Positions 1-10,377 are shown, numbered from the stretch's first letter. The stretch is DNA of 64,000 bases from Blastococcus saxobsidens (GCF_002938435.1 NZ_POQT01000002.1:124001-188000), one strand, 5' to 3'. Numbers and translations: made by a program. The notes: generated by a model not told the origin, from the letters alone.

Positions 1-218
1 TCTCCGGCGAGACGGTCCTCGAGATAGGGCGCCAGGAGCCGGGCCCAGGCGTCGAAGCCACCGCCCGCTCCGTACGGAACGACGAAGTCGATGTCCTCCG
101 ATGGGAAATCTGCGCATTCGTCCGCGGCTGCCGAGGTGTCCGACTCGCCTTGTCCACACGCGACCGTCAGCAGGAGGACGGATGCCAGAGCTGCGAGTCT
201 GGTACCAGGCAAGACCAC
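1..218 (-). CDS. TctC/Bug-family solute-binding lipoprotein, N-terminal part only (runs off the window)
   Basis: Only the first 72 codons are inside the window. The product opens with a short hydrophobic signal ending in a lipobox-like TVAC, so it is probably a lipoprotein. After a Ser/Ala-rich linker comes FVVPYGAGGGFDAWARLLAP, which matches the conserved N-terminus of the Bug/TctC periplasmic-binding family (usual form VVPFAAGGGTD.xAR). These proteins bind small carboxylates for tripartite tricarboxylate transporters. The GTG at 218 is preferred because GAGGGG lies five bases upstream and the only nearby ATG runs straight into a stop. The membrane components, if any, would lie to the left, outside the window. 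Confidence 0.7.
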   Translation of the reverse strand, partial: MVLPGTRLAALASVLLLTVACGQGESDTSAAADECADFPSEDIDFVVPYGAGGGFDAWARLLAPYLEDRLAG

Positions 219-442
219 GGGAACCCCTCAGGTCATCGTATGCAGCCGTATGGCGACCGAGTGAAACGCATCTCACCTGGGACGTCAACGGCGATACGAA
301 GACGCCGACTGCCGCACATGTGCGTCAGCCTCCGCAGCAATTCCAGCGACGAGAGACCGCGCCGGGATGCCGTCCGATCGACCCGCCGGTAGCTCCGGTG
401 ATCACACCAGGAGGGGTGCACGACCTGCTGCGGCGGCCACGT

Positions 443-2460
<2,018 letters not shown>

Positions 2461-2572
2461 GCGAGGCGATCCTGCGGCCGGCCAGGGACGTCGTGGACAC
2501 TGAGGGGCATCCGCTCGCCGAGGAGGCCCCGCTGCCGACGTCCCGCCGCCCCACCGGGGCGCCCCGCCGGTG

Positions 2573-3631
2573 ATGAGCGACCGCCTGCCCGCCTTCGGGA
2601 CCGTCCGCGCAGCCGGGTCCTCCGACCGCCGCTTCCTGACGCGGGCGCTGGCCCGCCCGAGCCTTCCCGCCGCGGTCGGGCTCGTGGTGGTCGTCGCCTT
2701 CTTCAGCCTGCAGGCGCCCGCGCTGCGCACCGTCGGCGGACTGGCCACCGTGCTGGACGTCGCCGCGAGCCTGGGCATCGGCGCGGTCGCGGTGGCCCTG
2801 CTCCTCATCGCCGGGCAGTTCGACCTCTCGGTCGGCGTGATGGCCCTGGCCAGCTCGTTGCTCTCCGCGCTGCTCATCGGCCCGGGCGGCTGGCCGGTGT
2901 GGCCCGCGCTGACCGCGTCGTTGCTCGCGGCACTGCTGGTCGGCGTCGTCAACGGCGTCCTGGTGGTCAACACCGGCCTGCCGAGCTTCCTGGTCACCGT
3001 CGCGACGTTCCTGGTGCTGCAGGGCACTGCGCTCGCCGGCTTCGAGGCGTTCGCCGGCTCGACGCAGGTGCGGGGACTGGACTCCGCGCAGGGCTGGTCG
3101 TCGGCCGCCGCGGTGTTCGGCTCGTTCGCCGAGATCGGCGCGGGCCGCTTCCACGTCGCGCTGCTGTGGTGGCTGGGCGCCACCGCGCTGGCCACCTGGG
3201 CGCTGTGGCGCACCCGGTTCGGCAACGCCGTGTTCGCCGCCGGCGGGGCACGGCAGGCCGCCCGCGAGCTGGGGGTCCCGGTGCGCCGCACGACCGTGGC
3301 GCTGTTCTGCCTCACCGCCACGGCCGGCTGGCTCATCGGCACGCTCGGCCTGTTCCGGCTGGAGAGCGTCCAGCTCAGCAACGCAGGCCTGGGCACCGGC
3401 CTGGACTTCGTGATCGTCGCGGTCATCGGCGGCTGCCTGCTCACCGGGGGCTACGGCTCCGCCGTGGGCGCCGCCGTGGGCGCGCTGCTGTACGCCGTCG
3501 CGCGGCAGGGGATCACGCTGGCCGGGTGGGACCCCCGGTGGTTCCAGGTCTTCCTGGGTGCGGTGCTGCTGGTGGCCCTGCTGACCAACGGCGTCGTCCG
3601 CCGCCGGCTCAAGGCCAGGCCGCGGTCGTGA
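2573..3631 (+). CDS. sugar-type ABC transporter permease (RbsC/BPD_transp_2 family)
   Basis: The 352-aa protein consists of hydrophobic helices for most of its length (roughly eight to ten), with the family-typical GQFDLSVGVMALASS segment near residue 82 (RbsC/XylH-like GxIDLSVG). The family forms the membrane channel of ribose-, xylose- or galactose-type importers. A GTG directly before the ATG (2570) is an alternative start. The stop overlaps the GTG of the ATPase gene (GTGA), so the two are translationally coupled. No periplasmic binding protein gene lies next to the pair, so the substrate cannot be guessed. Confidence 0.88.
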   Translation: MSDRLPAFGTVRAAGSSDRRFLTRALARPSLPAAVGLVVVVAFFSLQAPALRTVGGLATVLDVAASLGIGAVAVALLLIAGQFDLSVGVMALASSLLSALLIGPGGWPVWPALTASLLAALLVGVVNGVLVVNTGLPSFLVTVATFLVLQGTALAGFEAFAGSTQVRGLDSAQGWSSAAAVFGSFAEIGAGRFHVALLWWLGATALATWALWRTRFGNAVFAAGGARQAARELGVPVRRTTVALFCLTATAGWLIGTLGLFRLESVQLSNAGLGTGLDFVIVAVIGGCLLTGGYGSAVGAAVGALLYAVARQGITLAGWDPRWFQVFLGAVLLVALLTNGVVRRRLKARPRS

Positions 3632-4467
3632 GCGGCGTGCCGGCCTCCGAGGACGCCACCCCGACGGCTGCGGCCCACCCGGTCCTGGAGCTGCGCGGGA
3701 TCACGGTGCGCCACGGGAACGTGCCGGCGCTCAACCGGGTCAGCGCCGCCCTGCCGGGGGGCCGGATCACCTGCGTGCTGGGCGAGAACGGGTCGGGCAA
3801 GTCGACGCTGGTCTCGGTGCTCTCGGGCCTGCAGCGGTACGACGAGGGCGAGCTGCGGGTGGACGGCGTCCCGGTGCGGTTCCGGTCGGCCCGGCAGGCC
3901 CGCGACCTGGGCATCGCCACCGTCTGGCAGGACCTCGCCGTCGCGCCGCTGCTGTCGGTGTGGCGGAACTTCTTCCTCGGCGTGGAACCCACGCGCGGGG
4001 TGTGGCCGCTGCGCCGGCTCGACATCGCAGGGGCCCGGCAGACGACGGTGCGCGCCCTGGCGCGGGTCGGGATCTCCGGGCTGGACCCGGACCAGCCGGC
4101 CAGCTCCCTGCAGGCCGGTGAGCGGCAGAGCCTCGCCGTCGCCCGCGCGCTGCACTTCGGGGCCCGGGCGCTGGTCATCGACGAGCCGGTCACGCCGATG
4201 ACGGTCGCCCGCCAGACGCTGTTCGGGCAGGCGGTGCTGGCCGCACGGGCACAGGGGCTGGCGGTCGTCGTCGTCACCAACAACCCGCGCTACGCCCACC
4301 TCATCGGCGACCGCTTCCTCCTCCTCGCACACGGCCAGGTGGCCGGCAGCCTGACCCGGGACGACGTCGACGCCGACGACCTCACCGCGCTCATGGCGGG
4401 CGGCGAGCAGCTGACCACGCTCACCGACGCACTCACCGAGCTCCACCCGGAGCTGGGGGACCGCTGA
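3628..4467 (+). CDS. ABC transporter ATPase, sugar-type, with degenerate signature and switch motifs
   Basis: Partner of the upstream permease, starting at GTG 3628 within its stop codon; 279 aa. Walker A is intact (GENGSGKST) and Walker B ends VIDEP. Three usual motifs deviate: the signature LSGGE/Q is LQAGE, the D-loop after DEP is VTPM, and the switch histidine (VTH/ITH in relatives) is Asn in VVVVTNNP. It is a single nucleotide-binding domain, like FrcA, rather than the double RbsA type. Reduced or unusual ATPase cycling is possible; the reading frame is otherwise intact. Confidence 0.85.
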   Translation: MSGVPASEDATPTAAAHPVLELRGITVRHGNVPALNRVSAALPGGRITCVLGENGSGKSTLVSVLSGLQRYDEGELRVDGVPVRFRSARQARDLGIATVWQDLAVAPLLSVWRNFFLGVEPTRGVWPLRRLDIAGARQTTVRALARVGISGLDPDQPASSLQAGERQSLAVARALHFGARALVIDEPVTPMTVARQTLFGQAVLAARAQGLAVVVVTNNPRYAHLIGDRFLLLAHGQVAGSLTRDDVDADDLTALMAGGEQLTTLTDALTELHPELGDR

Positions 4468-4504
4468 GCCCCGGGTGCCGCCGCAACGGGGACCCGGGGC
4501 GCGG

Positions 4505-4648
4505 TCAGGCGAAGACGCTCACCCCGCCCGGGCCGACGAGCAGCCCGACCACGATGAGCACGATCCCCCACAGCAGCTGGCCGCGGACGATCGCGACGAT
4601 CCCTGCGATCACCAGGACCACGGCCAGGATCCACAACAAGGTCACCAT
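4505..4648 (-). CDS. 47-aa GPGG-motif small membrane protein
   Basis: A very short gene with good support: AAGGGG stands seven bases upstream of the ATG at 4648. The product has two hydrophobic helices separated by a short polar turn (VRGQ) and ends in GPGGVSVFA. Small actinobacterial membrane proteins with this GPGG-V-S-x-F ending are common and are annotated for the motif; no function is known. It faces the end of the ABC ATPase gene (stops 37 bp apart). Confidence 0.75.
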   Translation of the reverse strand: MVTLLWILAVVLVIAGIVAIVRGQLLWGIVLIVVGLLVGPGGVSVFA

Positions 4649-4764
4649 GAGTACGTCCCCTTCAGCGGGGCGCCCGACCGGCGCCGTGCACGCTGTGTGA
4701 TGACCGTCACGTCATGATCTCAAACCATGATCGCGCACGTCGGCGAAAGGGCTGGTGAGGCACG

Positions 4765-4796
4765 AACGGGCGGCCCGCCGGAGCGGACCGCCCGTT
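4765..4796 (-). terminator. stem-loop terminator downstream of the DUF3151 gene
   Basis: Perfect 9-bp arms AACGGGCGG / CCGCCCGTT around a 14-nt loop, 14 bp beyond the stop of the leftward DUF3151 gene. There is no T-tract, which is usual for actinobacterial terminators. Confidence 0.6.
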
Positions 4797-4810
4797 ACCG
4801 ATGGTGAACG

Positions 4811-5233
4811 TCAGGGAGCGAGCGTCGGGTCGCAGTCGCGCAGCAGCTGGATGCAGCGCTCGTGCTCGCCGGTCTCCCCGATGGCCTCGGCGGCCGCCGC
4901 GAGCACCGTGACGCAGCGGAGGAACCCGCGGTTGGGCTCGTGCGACCACGGCACCGGGCCGTAGCCCTTCCACCCGTTGCGGCGCAGCGCGTCCAGCCCG
5001 CGGTGGTACCCGGTGCGGGCGTAGGCGTAGGCCTGGATCGTGTCGCCGAGCGCGCGCTCGGTGCGGTGCAGCGCCTCCTCGGCGAGCCCCGCCCAGACCG
5101 CGCTCACCGTCGGGTGGTGCGCCGCGACCTCGGCCAGCGTGGCACCCTCGGCGAGCTCGGCGTCGGCCTCGGGGGTGGCCGGCAGGAGGGTGGGCGGCGG
5201 CTCGCCGAGGAGGTTGTGGTGGGAGTGCGACAT
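4811..5233 (-). CDS. DUF3151 family protein
   Basis: A 140-aa soluble helical protein. The N-terminus MSHSHHNLLGEPPPTLLP and the later GYHRGLDALRRNGWKGYGPVPW segment are typical of DUF3151, whose M. tuberculosis member is Rv0360c, also near fba. The gene follows fba with only 2 bp between them, so they share a transcript. No function is known for the family. The open frame extends far upstream into fba, but homology and the fba stop place the start at ATG 5233. Confidence 0.85.
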   Translation of the reverse strand: MSHSHHNLLGEPPPTLLPATPEADAELAEGATLAEVAAHHPTVSAVWAGLAEEALHRTERALGDTIQAYAYARTGYHRGLDALRRNGWKGYGPVPWSHEPNRGFLRCVTVLAAAAEAIGETGEHERCIQLLRDCDPTLAP

Positions 5234-5235
5234 GG

Positions 5236-6270
5236 TCAGCCGCCCGTCGACTGACCGGCCGACAGCAGGTCCTCGCACGCCTGGACGATGCGGGCGGCCA
5301 TGCCCGTCTCGGCGGCCTTGAGGTAGCTGCGCGGGTCGTAGGTCTTCTTGTTGCCGACCTCGCCGTCGATCTTCAGCACGCCGTCGTAGTTGCTGAACAT
5401 GTGGCCGGCGATGGGCCGGGTGAAGGCGTACTGGGTGTCGGTGTCGACGTTCATCTTCACCACGCCGTAGGACAGCGCCTCGCGGATCTCCTCGGGCGCC
5501 GAGCCGGAGCCCCCGTGGAAGACCAGGTTGAACGGCTTGGCCCCCTCGCCGAGACCGAACTCCTCGGCAACCAGCGCCTGACCGCGCTGCAGCACGTCGG
5601 GCCGGAGCTTGACGTTGCCGGGCTTGTAGACGCCGTGCACGTTGCCGAAGGTGGCGGCCAGCAGGTATACCCCGCGCTCGCCCAGACCCAGCTGCTGCGC
5701 GGTGCGCAGGAAGTCGCCGTCGGCGGTGTACAGCTTCTCGTTGATCTCGGCGACGACGCCGTCCTCCTCGCCGCCGACGATGCCTATCTCCAGCTCGAGG
5801 ACGATCTTGGCCGCCGCCGACTTCTCCATCAGCTCCTCGGCGATGTCGAGGTTCTCGCCGAGCTCGATGGCCGAGCCGTCCCACATGTGCGACTGGAACA
5901 GCGGCTCCTGGCCGGCGTCGACGCGGTCCTTCGACAGCGCGATCAGCGGGCGGACGTACCCGTCCAGCTTGTCCTTGGGGCAGTGGTCGGTGTGCAGCGC
6001 GACGTTGACCGGGTACTTCTCGGCGACGACGTGCGCGAACTCGGCCAGCGCGACCGCGCCGGTGACCATGTCCTTGACCCGGGTGCCCGAGCCGAACTCC
6101 GCACCCCCGGTCGAGAACTGGATGATCCCGTCGCTGCCGGCGTCGGCGAAGCCGCGCAAGGCCGCGTTGATCGTCTCCGAGGAGGTGCAGTTGATCGCCG
6201 GGTAGGCGAAGCCGCCCTCCTTGGCCCGGCGGATCATGTCGGCGTAGACCTCAGGGGTCGCGATGGGCAT
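5236..6270 (-). CDS. fba: class II fructose-bisphosphate aldolase
   Basis: Zinc-dependent aldolase of glycolysis and gluconeogenesis (fructose 1,6-bisphosphate to DHAP and glyceraldehyde 3-phosphate). Length is 344 aa, as in M. tuberculosis Fba. HTDHC (residues 93-97) carries a zinc-ligand histidine and the catalytic aspartate region; LELEIGIVGGEEDG, FGNVHGVY and FHGGSGS supply further metal and phosphate contacts. The ATG at 6270 begins exactly at the conserved MPIATPEVYADM. DUF3151 follows in the same operon. Confidence 0.97.
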   Translation of the reverse strand: MPIATPEVYADMIRRAKEGGFAYPAINCTSSETINAALRGFADAGSDGIIQFSTGGAEFGSGTRVKDMVTGAVALAEFAHVVAEKYPVNVALHTDHCPKDKLDGYVRPLIALSKDRVDAGQEPLFQSHMWDGSAIELGENLDIAEELMEKSAAAKIVLELEIGIVGGEEDGVVAEINEKLYTADGDFLRTAQQLGLGERGVYLLAATFGNVHGVYKPGNVKLRPDVLQRGQALVAEEFGLGEGAKPFNLVFHGGSGSAPEEIREALSYGVVKMNVDTDTQYAFTRPIAGHMFSNYDGVLKIDGEVGNKKTYDPRSYLKAAETGMAARIVQACEDLLSAGQSTGG

Positions 6271-6327
6271 GCGGGCACTCCTCGCATCGGTTGCGGCTGT
6301 ACGGCGCTGTACGGCTGACGTCGGTGA

Positions 6328-7026
6328 TCAGTATCCCGCCGGGCCGTGACGCCGCGACACCACCTGCCGCGGCGCACCCCGTCCGGGCGACAGCCGCCCC
6401 TCCCCCGGCTGCTCACTCGCGTCGTCCCCGACGCGCAGGCCGAGCGCGGTCACCAGCACCACCGCCTGCGCGAGGTCGATCCGGGCGCCGGAGAGCCGGG
6501 CCTCCCGGGGATCGAGCGCGGACAGGTCGCTGCCGCGCAGGTCCGCGCCGGTGAGGTCGGCCTCGTGGAGTTCCGCTCCGGAGAGGTCGACGTCGCGCAG
6601 GGCTGCCCCGGCGGCGTGCACCCTGGTGAGATCCGCCTCGCGCAGCCGCACGCCCGTGAAGGTCGCCCGGCGGAGATCGGCGCCGGGGAGGGTGGCGAAC
6701 GACCAGTCCCCGCCGGTGACGGTCAGCTGGTCGAAGGAGCACCGGTCGAACACCGCGCCCACGAGCTTGCAGTCGGCGAGGGTGGCGGCGAAGAACGAGC
6801 AGCCGGTGAAGGTGCAGTTCACGAAAGCGGCGTCGGTGAATCCGGCGAGGTTGAACCGGCAGTCGTGGAACGTGCAGTCGGTGAAGACGACGCCGGCGCC
6901 GGTCGCCTCCGTGAGGTCGACGCCGCTGAGGGCCACGCCCGTGTGGTCCTGGCCGGAGAGGTCCGCGCCGTACCAGTCGGCGCCGCGGAGGTCGGTCGCG
7001 GTGGCCGGGAGCGCGCGCGGGGTCAC
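6328..7026 (-). CDS. pentapeptide-repeat protein
   Basis: A 232-aa protein built of A(D/N)LxX-type pentapeptides (for example GADLSGQDHTGVALSGVDL and GADLRRATFTGVRLREADL), which fold into a right-handed quadrilateral helix. The repeats cover roughly residues 10-195; the Arg/Gly-rich C-terminus is non-repetitive. Relatives include MfpA/Qnr gyrase-protection proteins, but most pentapeptide proteins have no known role, so fluoroquinolone protection should not be assumed. It ends just upstream of fba in the same direction and begins 3 bp after the flavoprotein gene, so it probably shares that transcript. Confidence 0.88.
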   Translation of the reverse strand: MTPRALPATATDLRGADWYGADLSGQDHTGVALSGVDLTEATGAGVVFTDCTFHDCRFNLAGFTDAAFVNCTFTGCSFFAATLADCKLVGAVFDRCSFDQLTVTGGDWSFATLPGADLRRATFTGVRLREADLTRVHAAGAALRDVDLSGAELHEADLTGADLRGSDLSALDPREARLSGARIDLAQAVVLVTALGLRVGDDASEQPGEGRLSPGRGAPRQVVSRRHGPAGY

Positions 7027-7029
7027 GCG

Positions 7030-8382
7030 TCAGCCCTGCTCGATGCGGCTGACCACCCGCGCCGCCACCACCACCGGGTCGTAGGTCGGCGAGAACGGCG
7101 GCGCGTAGGAGAGGTCGGAGCCGGCGAGGTCCTCGGCGGTCATGCCCGCCCAGATGGCGGCGGCGAGCACGTCGATCCGCTTGCCCGACCCGGGGCCGCC
7201 GACGATCTGGGCGCCGAGCAGCCGCCCCGACCCGGCCTCGCTGAGGAGTTTGATCGCGACCTCCTCCGCGCCGGGGTAGTAGCCGGCTCTCGTCGTCGCC
7301 TCGATGGTGTCGGTGCAGTAGTCGAATCCCGCCTGCTCGGCCTCGGTGGTGCACAGCCCGGTACGGCCGATCTCCAGCTCCCCCACCTTGGTCAGCGCGG
7401 TCCCCAGCACCCCGGCGAAGCGCGCCGCCCGCCCGCCGACGACCGAGCCGGCCACCCGGCCCTGCTTGTTCGCATGGGTGCCCAGCGCGACGTGGGTGAC
7501 CTCGCCGGTGACCCGGTGGAACGTCTGCGAGCAGTCGCCGGCGGCGTAGACCTCGGGGTGCGACCGGGTGCGCTGGGTGCGGTCGACGTCGATGGCCCCG
7601 GTGGTGCCGAGGCCGATGCCGGCCCGCTCGGCCAGCGCCACCTCCGGCCCCATGCCCAGCCCGAGGACGATCAGGTCGGCGTCGTAGCTGCCGGCATCGG
7701 TGCGCACCCCGCGCGCCCGGCCGGACTCGTCCACCAGGACCTCGCGGACCGCCTGGTCGGGGTGCATCTCCATGCCCATGGCGCCCATGCCGGCGCAGAC
7801 CCGCGCGGCCATGTCCGCGTCGAGCAGCTGCATCGGCAGCGGGTCGGCGAGGACGACGGTGACCTCGAGCCCGCGCCGCTGCAGCGCCTCCGCCATCTCC
7901 AGCCCGATGTAGCCGCCACCGAGGACCAGGGCGCGGCGGGGGCCGGCGTCCAGGGCGGCCCGGATGGCGGCGCCGTCGTCGAGCCGGTGCACGCCGAACA
8001 CCCCCGGGGCGTCCAGTCCCGGGATCGGCGGGCGGCTAGGACGGCCCCCGGTGGCCACGAGCAGGCGGTCGTAGCCGAGCCGCTCGCCGGTGTCCGTGAC
8101 GACCTTCCCGGCGCCTGCGTCGATCTCGACCGCGCGGGTGCGGGTGTGCACGGTGATGTCCCGGGCGGCGAACTGCGCCGGCGTCCGGGCGATGAGCGCG
8201 TCCCGTTCCTCCACCTGCCCGCCGACCCAGTACGGGATGCCGCACGCCGAGTAGGAGACGACGTCACCCTGCTCCAGCACGACGATCTCCAGGTCGTCGG
8301 CCGCCCTGAGCCGCCGGGCCTGGGCGGCCGCGGACATCCCCGCGGCGTCCCCTCCGATGACGAGGAACCGTTCCCTGCTCAT
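7030..8382 (-). CDS. CoA-disulfide-reductase / NADH-oxidase-like FAD oxidoreductase
   Basis: A 450-aa pyridine-nucleotide-disulfide oxidoreductase. The FAD dinucleotide motif is VIGGDAAGMSAA (residues 8-19), the NAD(P)H motif VLGGGYIGLEMAEAL lies mid-protein, and VYAAGDCSQ is the second FAD contact. SYSACGIPY (Cys47) is the single active-site cysteine of the CoADR/Nox family, and the C-terminal dimerisation domain is present. Substrate (CoA disulfide, oxygen, persulfide) cannot be decided from sequence. The ATG at 8382 overlaps the stop of the truncated FAD-oxidase gene (ATGA), so the two are coupled. Confidence 0.85.
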   Translation of the reverse strand: MSRERFLVIGGDAAGMSAAAQARRLRAADDLEIVVLEQGDVVSYSACGIPYWVGGQVEERDALIARTPAQFAARDITVHTRTRAVEIDAGAGKVVTDTGERLGYDRLLVATGGRPSRPPIPGLDAPGVFGVHRLDDGAAIRAALDAGPRRALVLGGGYIGLEMAEALQRRGLEVTVVLADPLPMQLLDADMAARVCAGMGAMGMEMHPDQAVREVLVDESGRARGVRTDAGSYDADLIVLGLGMGPEVALAERAGIGLGTTGAIDVDRTQRTRSHPEVYAAGDCSQTFHRVTGEVTHVALGTHANKQGRVAGSVVGGRAARFAGVLGTALTKVGELEIGRTGLCTTEAEQAGFDYCTDTIEATTRAGYYPGAEEVAIKLLSEAGSGRLLGAQIVGGPGSGKRIDVLAAAIWAGMTAEDLAGSDLSYAPPFSPTYDPVVVAARVVSRIEQG

Positions 8383-8939
8383 GGCGCCGGCGGCGCAGTC
8401 CGCGGTCCGGCGCGGAACACCGTGCCGGGGTTGAGCAGCCCGGCGGGGTCGAGCGCGGCCTTGATCGAGCGGTGCACGTCCAGTGCGACCGGCCCGATCT
8501 CCCGCTCCAGCCAGTCGACCTTGAGCACCCCCACGCCGTGCTCGCCGGTGGTCGTGCCGCCCGGGGCCAACCCCAGCTCCAGGATGTCGTCGAACGCGCC
8601 GAACGCGCGCGTGCGCTGGTCGTCGTCGGCCGGGTCGAACACGACCGTGGGGTGCATGTTGCCGTCGCCGGCGTGGCCGACGACGCCCACCACGAGCCCG
8701 CGGTCCTCCGCGATGCGGTCGCAGCCGTCGAGGAACTGCCCGATGCGCGAGCGCGGCACCGCGACGACGTCGTCGGTGCGGCGCGGGAACACCACGGCCG
8801 CGGGCGTGCCGGCCGGCGCGAGCATCGCCTGGTCGCGGTCGTAGGAGGCGGTGACGTCGACGTCGGTGAGGACGCCGTCGGCACCCACCGCGTCGGTCAG
8901 CTCGGCCACCCACGTCGCCGTCGTCGTGGTCACCGTCAC
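8379..8939 (-). pseudogene. FAD-linked (glycolate/lactate) oxidase GlcD-like, internally deleted
   Basis: The 186-codon frame joins two non-adjacent parts of a GlcD-type oxidase. Residues 1-60 are the family N-terminus (ASYDRDQAML, VVFPRRTDDVVAV); residues 61-186 are the C-terminal domain (PRSRIGQFL, VGHAGDGNMHP, GEHGVGVLK, LDPAGLLNPGTVF). Full-length relatives have about 450 residues, so some 270 codons, including most of the FAD-binding PCMH domain, are missing. The frame is preserved across the junction and overlaps the next gene's start (ATGA). The product could hardly bind FAD, so I treat it as a remnant kept in frame; a small stable protein cannot be excluded. Confidence 0.8.
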
Positions 8940-8959
8940 ACCGTACGGCCTCCCGGGCG

Positions 8960-9045
8960 GATGATCAGGTGACCTGGTCGTCCGCGGTCCTGGCTCACCA
9001 CCGGTCCTGAGCCAGGACCCTCGATGACCAGGTCACCTGATCATC
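8960..9045. repeat. 86-bp near-perfect inverted repeat between pyrE and the glcD remnant
   Basis: Two 38-nt arms (8960-8997 and 9008-9045) flank a 10-nt loop. The outer 20 bp (GATGATCAGGTGACCTGGTC) and inner 12 bp (GGTCCTGGCTCA) pair perfectly, with a 6-nt bulge (8980-8985 against 9020-9025) between them. It sits 7 bp past the pyrE stop and can serve as a terminator, but it is much longer than the other terminators here. The length and GGTGACC core suggest a dispersed palindromic repeat unit. Confidence 0.7.
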
Positions 9046-9052
9046 GAGCAGT

Positions 9053-9607
9053 TCACTCGAGGCCGAGGTCGGCGAGGGTGAAGGCGGCGCGGTACTCGAG
9101 GCCCGACTCCTCGACCGCCGCGCGGCCGCCGCGGTCGACGATCACCGCGACACCGATCACCTCGGCGCCGGCCTCCTGGAGGGCCTGCGCCGCGGTGAGC
9201 GGGCTGCCGCCGGTGGTGGAGACGTCCTCGACCACCAGGACGGCGCGGCCGTCGACGTCCGGGCCCTCGATCCGGCGCTGCAGGCCGTGGGCCTTGCCGG
9301 CCTTGCGCACCACGCAGGCGTCGAGGAACCCCTCGCCGGCGGCTGCCGCGTGCAGCATCGCGGCGGCCACCGGATCGGCCCCCAGGGTGAGGCCGCCGAC
9401 GACGTCGTAGCGCAGATCGCCGGTCAGCTGGCGCATCACCCGGCCGACCAGCGGGGCGCCCTCGTGGTGCAGCGTCAGGCGGCGCATGTCGATGTACCAG
9501 TCCGCCTCGCGCCCCGAGGACAGCGTCACCTTCCCGTGCACCACGGCCAGGTCGAGGATCAGCTGGAGGAGCCGGTCGCGGTCGGGCAGGGCAGGCGAAG
9601 CCGTCAT
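9053..9607 (-). CDS. pyrE: orotate phosphoribosyltransferase
   Basis: Adds PRPP-derived ribose phosphate to orotate to give OMP in de novo pyrimidine synthesis. At 184 aa it has normal length for the actinobacterial enzyme. SSGREADWYIDMR and the PRPP loop VLVVEDVSTTGGS are intact. ATG 9607 fits the family N-terminus; the frame is open further upstream, but that stretch is a terminator hairpin and cannot be coding. M. tuberculosis pyrE also lies near clpB. Confidence 0.95.
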   Translation of the reverse strand: MTASPALPDRDRLLQLILDLAVVHGKVTLSSGREADWYIDMRRLTLHHEGAPLVGRVMRQLTGDLRYDVVGGLTLGADPVAAAMLHAAAAGEGFLDACVVRKAGKAHGLQRRIEGPDVDGRAVLVVEDVSTTGGSPLTAAQALQEAGAEVIGVAVIVDRGGRAAVEESGLEYRAAFTLADLGLE

Positions 9608-9640
9608 GGCCGGAACCCTAGACACGACCCTGGACACGCC

Positions 9641-9680
9641 GCAGGGCCCCCGCCGGACGGGTGTCCGACGGGGGCCCTGC
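9641..9680 (-). terminator. stem-loop terminator after the fasciclin gene
   Basis: 17-bp arms (9641-9657 and 9664-9680) built on GCAGGGCCCCCG / CGGGGGCCCTGC with one mismatch and a 6-nt loop, 34 bp beyond the fasciclin stop and 33 bp before pyrE. Confidence 0.75.
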
Positions 9681-9714
9681 GGCCGCCCCCTCCCGCGTGC
9701 AGGAGGGGCGGGGA

Positions 9715-10377
9715 TCACATACCGGCAGGCTTGAGGACCTGGTCGATGATGTAGACGGTGGCGTTGGCGGTCTGGACGTTGCCGCAGATCACCGAGGCCT
9801 CCATGCCGACGACGGTGCCGTCCATGGCGATGGTGAACTCCTCACCGGAGCCCTCGATCGTCACCTCGTCGTTGTTCAGCGTGGTGTGCGTGCCGGCCAG
9901 CTCGTCGGGGGCCAGGCGACCCGGGATGACGTGGTGGGTCAGCACGGTGGTCAGCGCCGGGGTGTCGGCCAGCAGACCCTGCAGCGCGTCGGCCGGGACC
10001 GCCTCGAACGCCGGGTTGGCCGGGGCCAGAACGGTGATGTCCTCGGTGCTGTTGAGGGTGTCACCCAGGTCGGCGGCGGTCACGGCCTGCACCAGGGTGG
10101 ACAGCAGCGGGTTGTTGCTGGCGGCGGTGGCGACCGGGTCGTCGGCCATGCCGTCGACGCTGCCTTCGCCCTCGGTGGGCACCTGAGAGCAGGCCGGGCC
10201 GAAGGGCCCGTCCGCCACCGGCGCCGCGGTGGACTCCTCGGCCGTGGAGCTGCTGCCGCTGCTCGGGCTCGAGGAGGCGGCGCTGTCGGACGGCTCGTCC
10301 GCACCACAGGCGCTGAGCGTGATGGCGAGGCTCGAGGCAGCGGTGATCAGCAGGCTGCGGCTCAGGGTGCGCTTCAT
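9715..10377 (-). CDS. fasciclin-domain lipoprotein (MPT70/MPT83-like)
   Basis: A 220-aa secreted protein. Residues 1-24 are a lipoprotein signal ending LSAC, followed by a Ser/Glu-rich linker and one FAS1 domain (about 80-218) with the usual NPLLSTLVQAV, ITVLAPANPAF and LTHHVIPGRL segments and a final VYIIDQVLKP. FAS1 domains mediate adhesion or protein contacts at the cell surface. The gene lies downstream of, and collinear with, the membrane molybdopterin oxidoreductase, a pairing that suggests the two act together outside the membrane. Confidence 0.9.
   Translation of the reverse strand: MKRTLSRSLLITAASSLAITLSACGADEPSDSAASSSPSSGSSSTAEESTAAPVADGPFGPACSQVPTEGEGSVDGMADDPVATAASNNPLLSTLVQAVTAADLGDTLNSTEDITVLAPANPAFEAVPADALQGLLADTPALTTVLTHHVIPGRLAPDELAGTHTTLNNDEVTIEGSGEEFTIAMDGTVVGMEASVICGNVQTANATVYIIDQVLKPAGM

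Noticed and set aside
5234-5884. N-terminal extension of the DUF3151 frame into fba.
   Set aside because: The extension is the fba gene in another frame; DUF3151 homology starts at ATG 5233.
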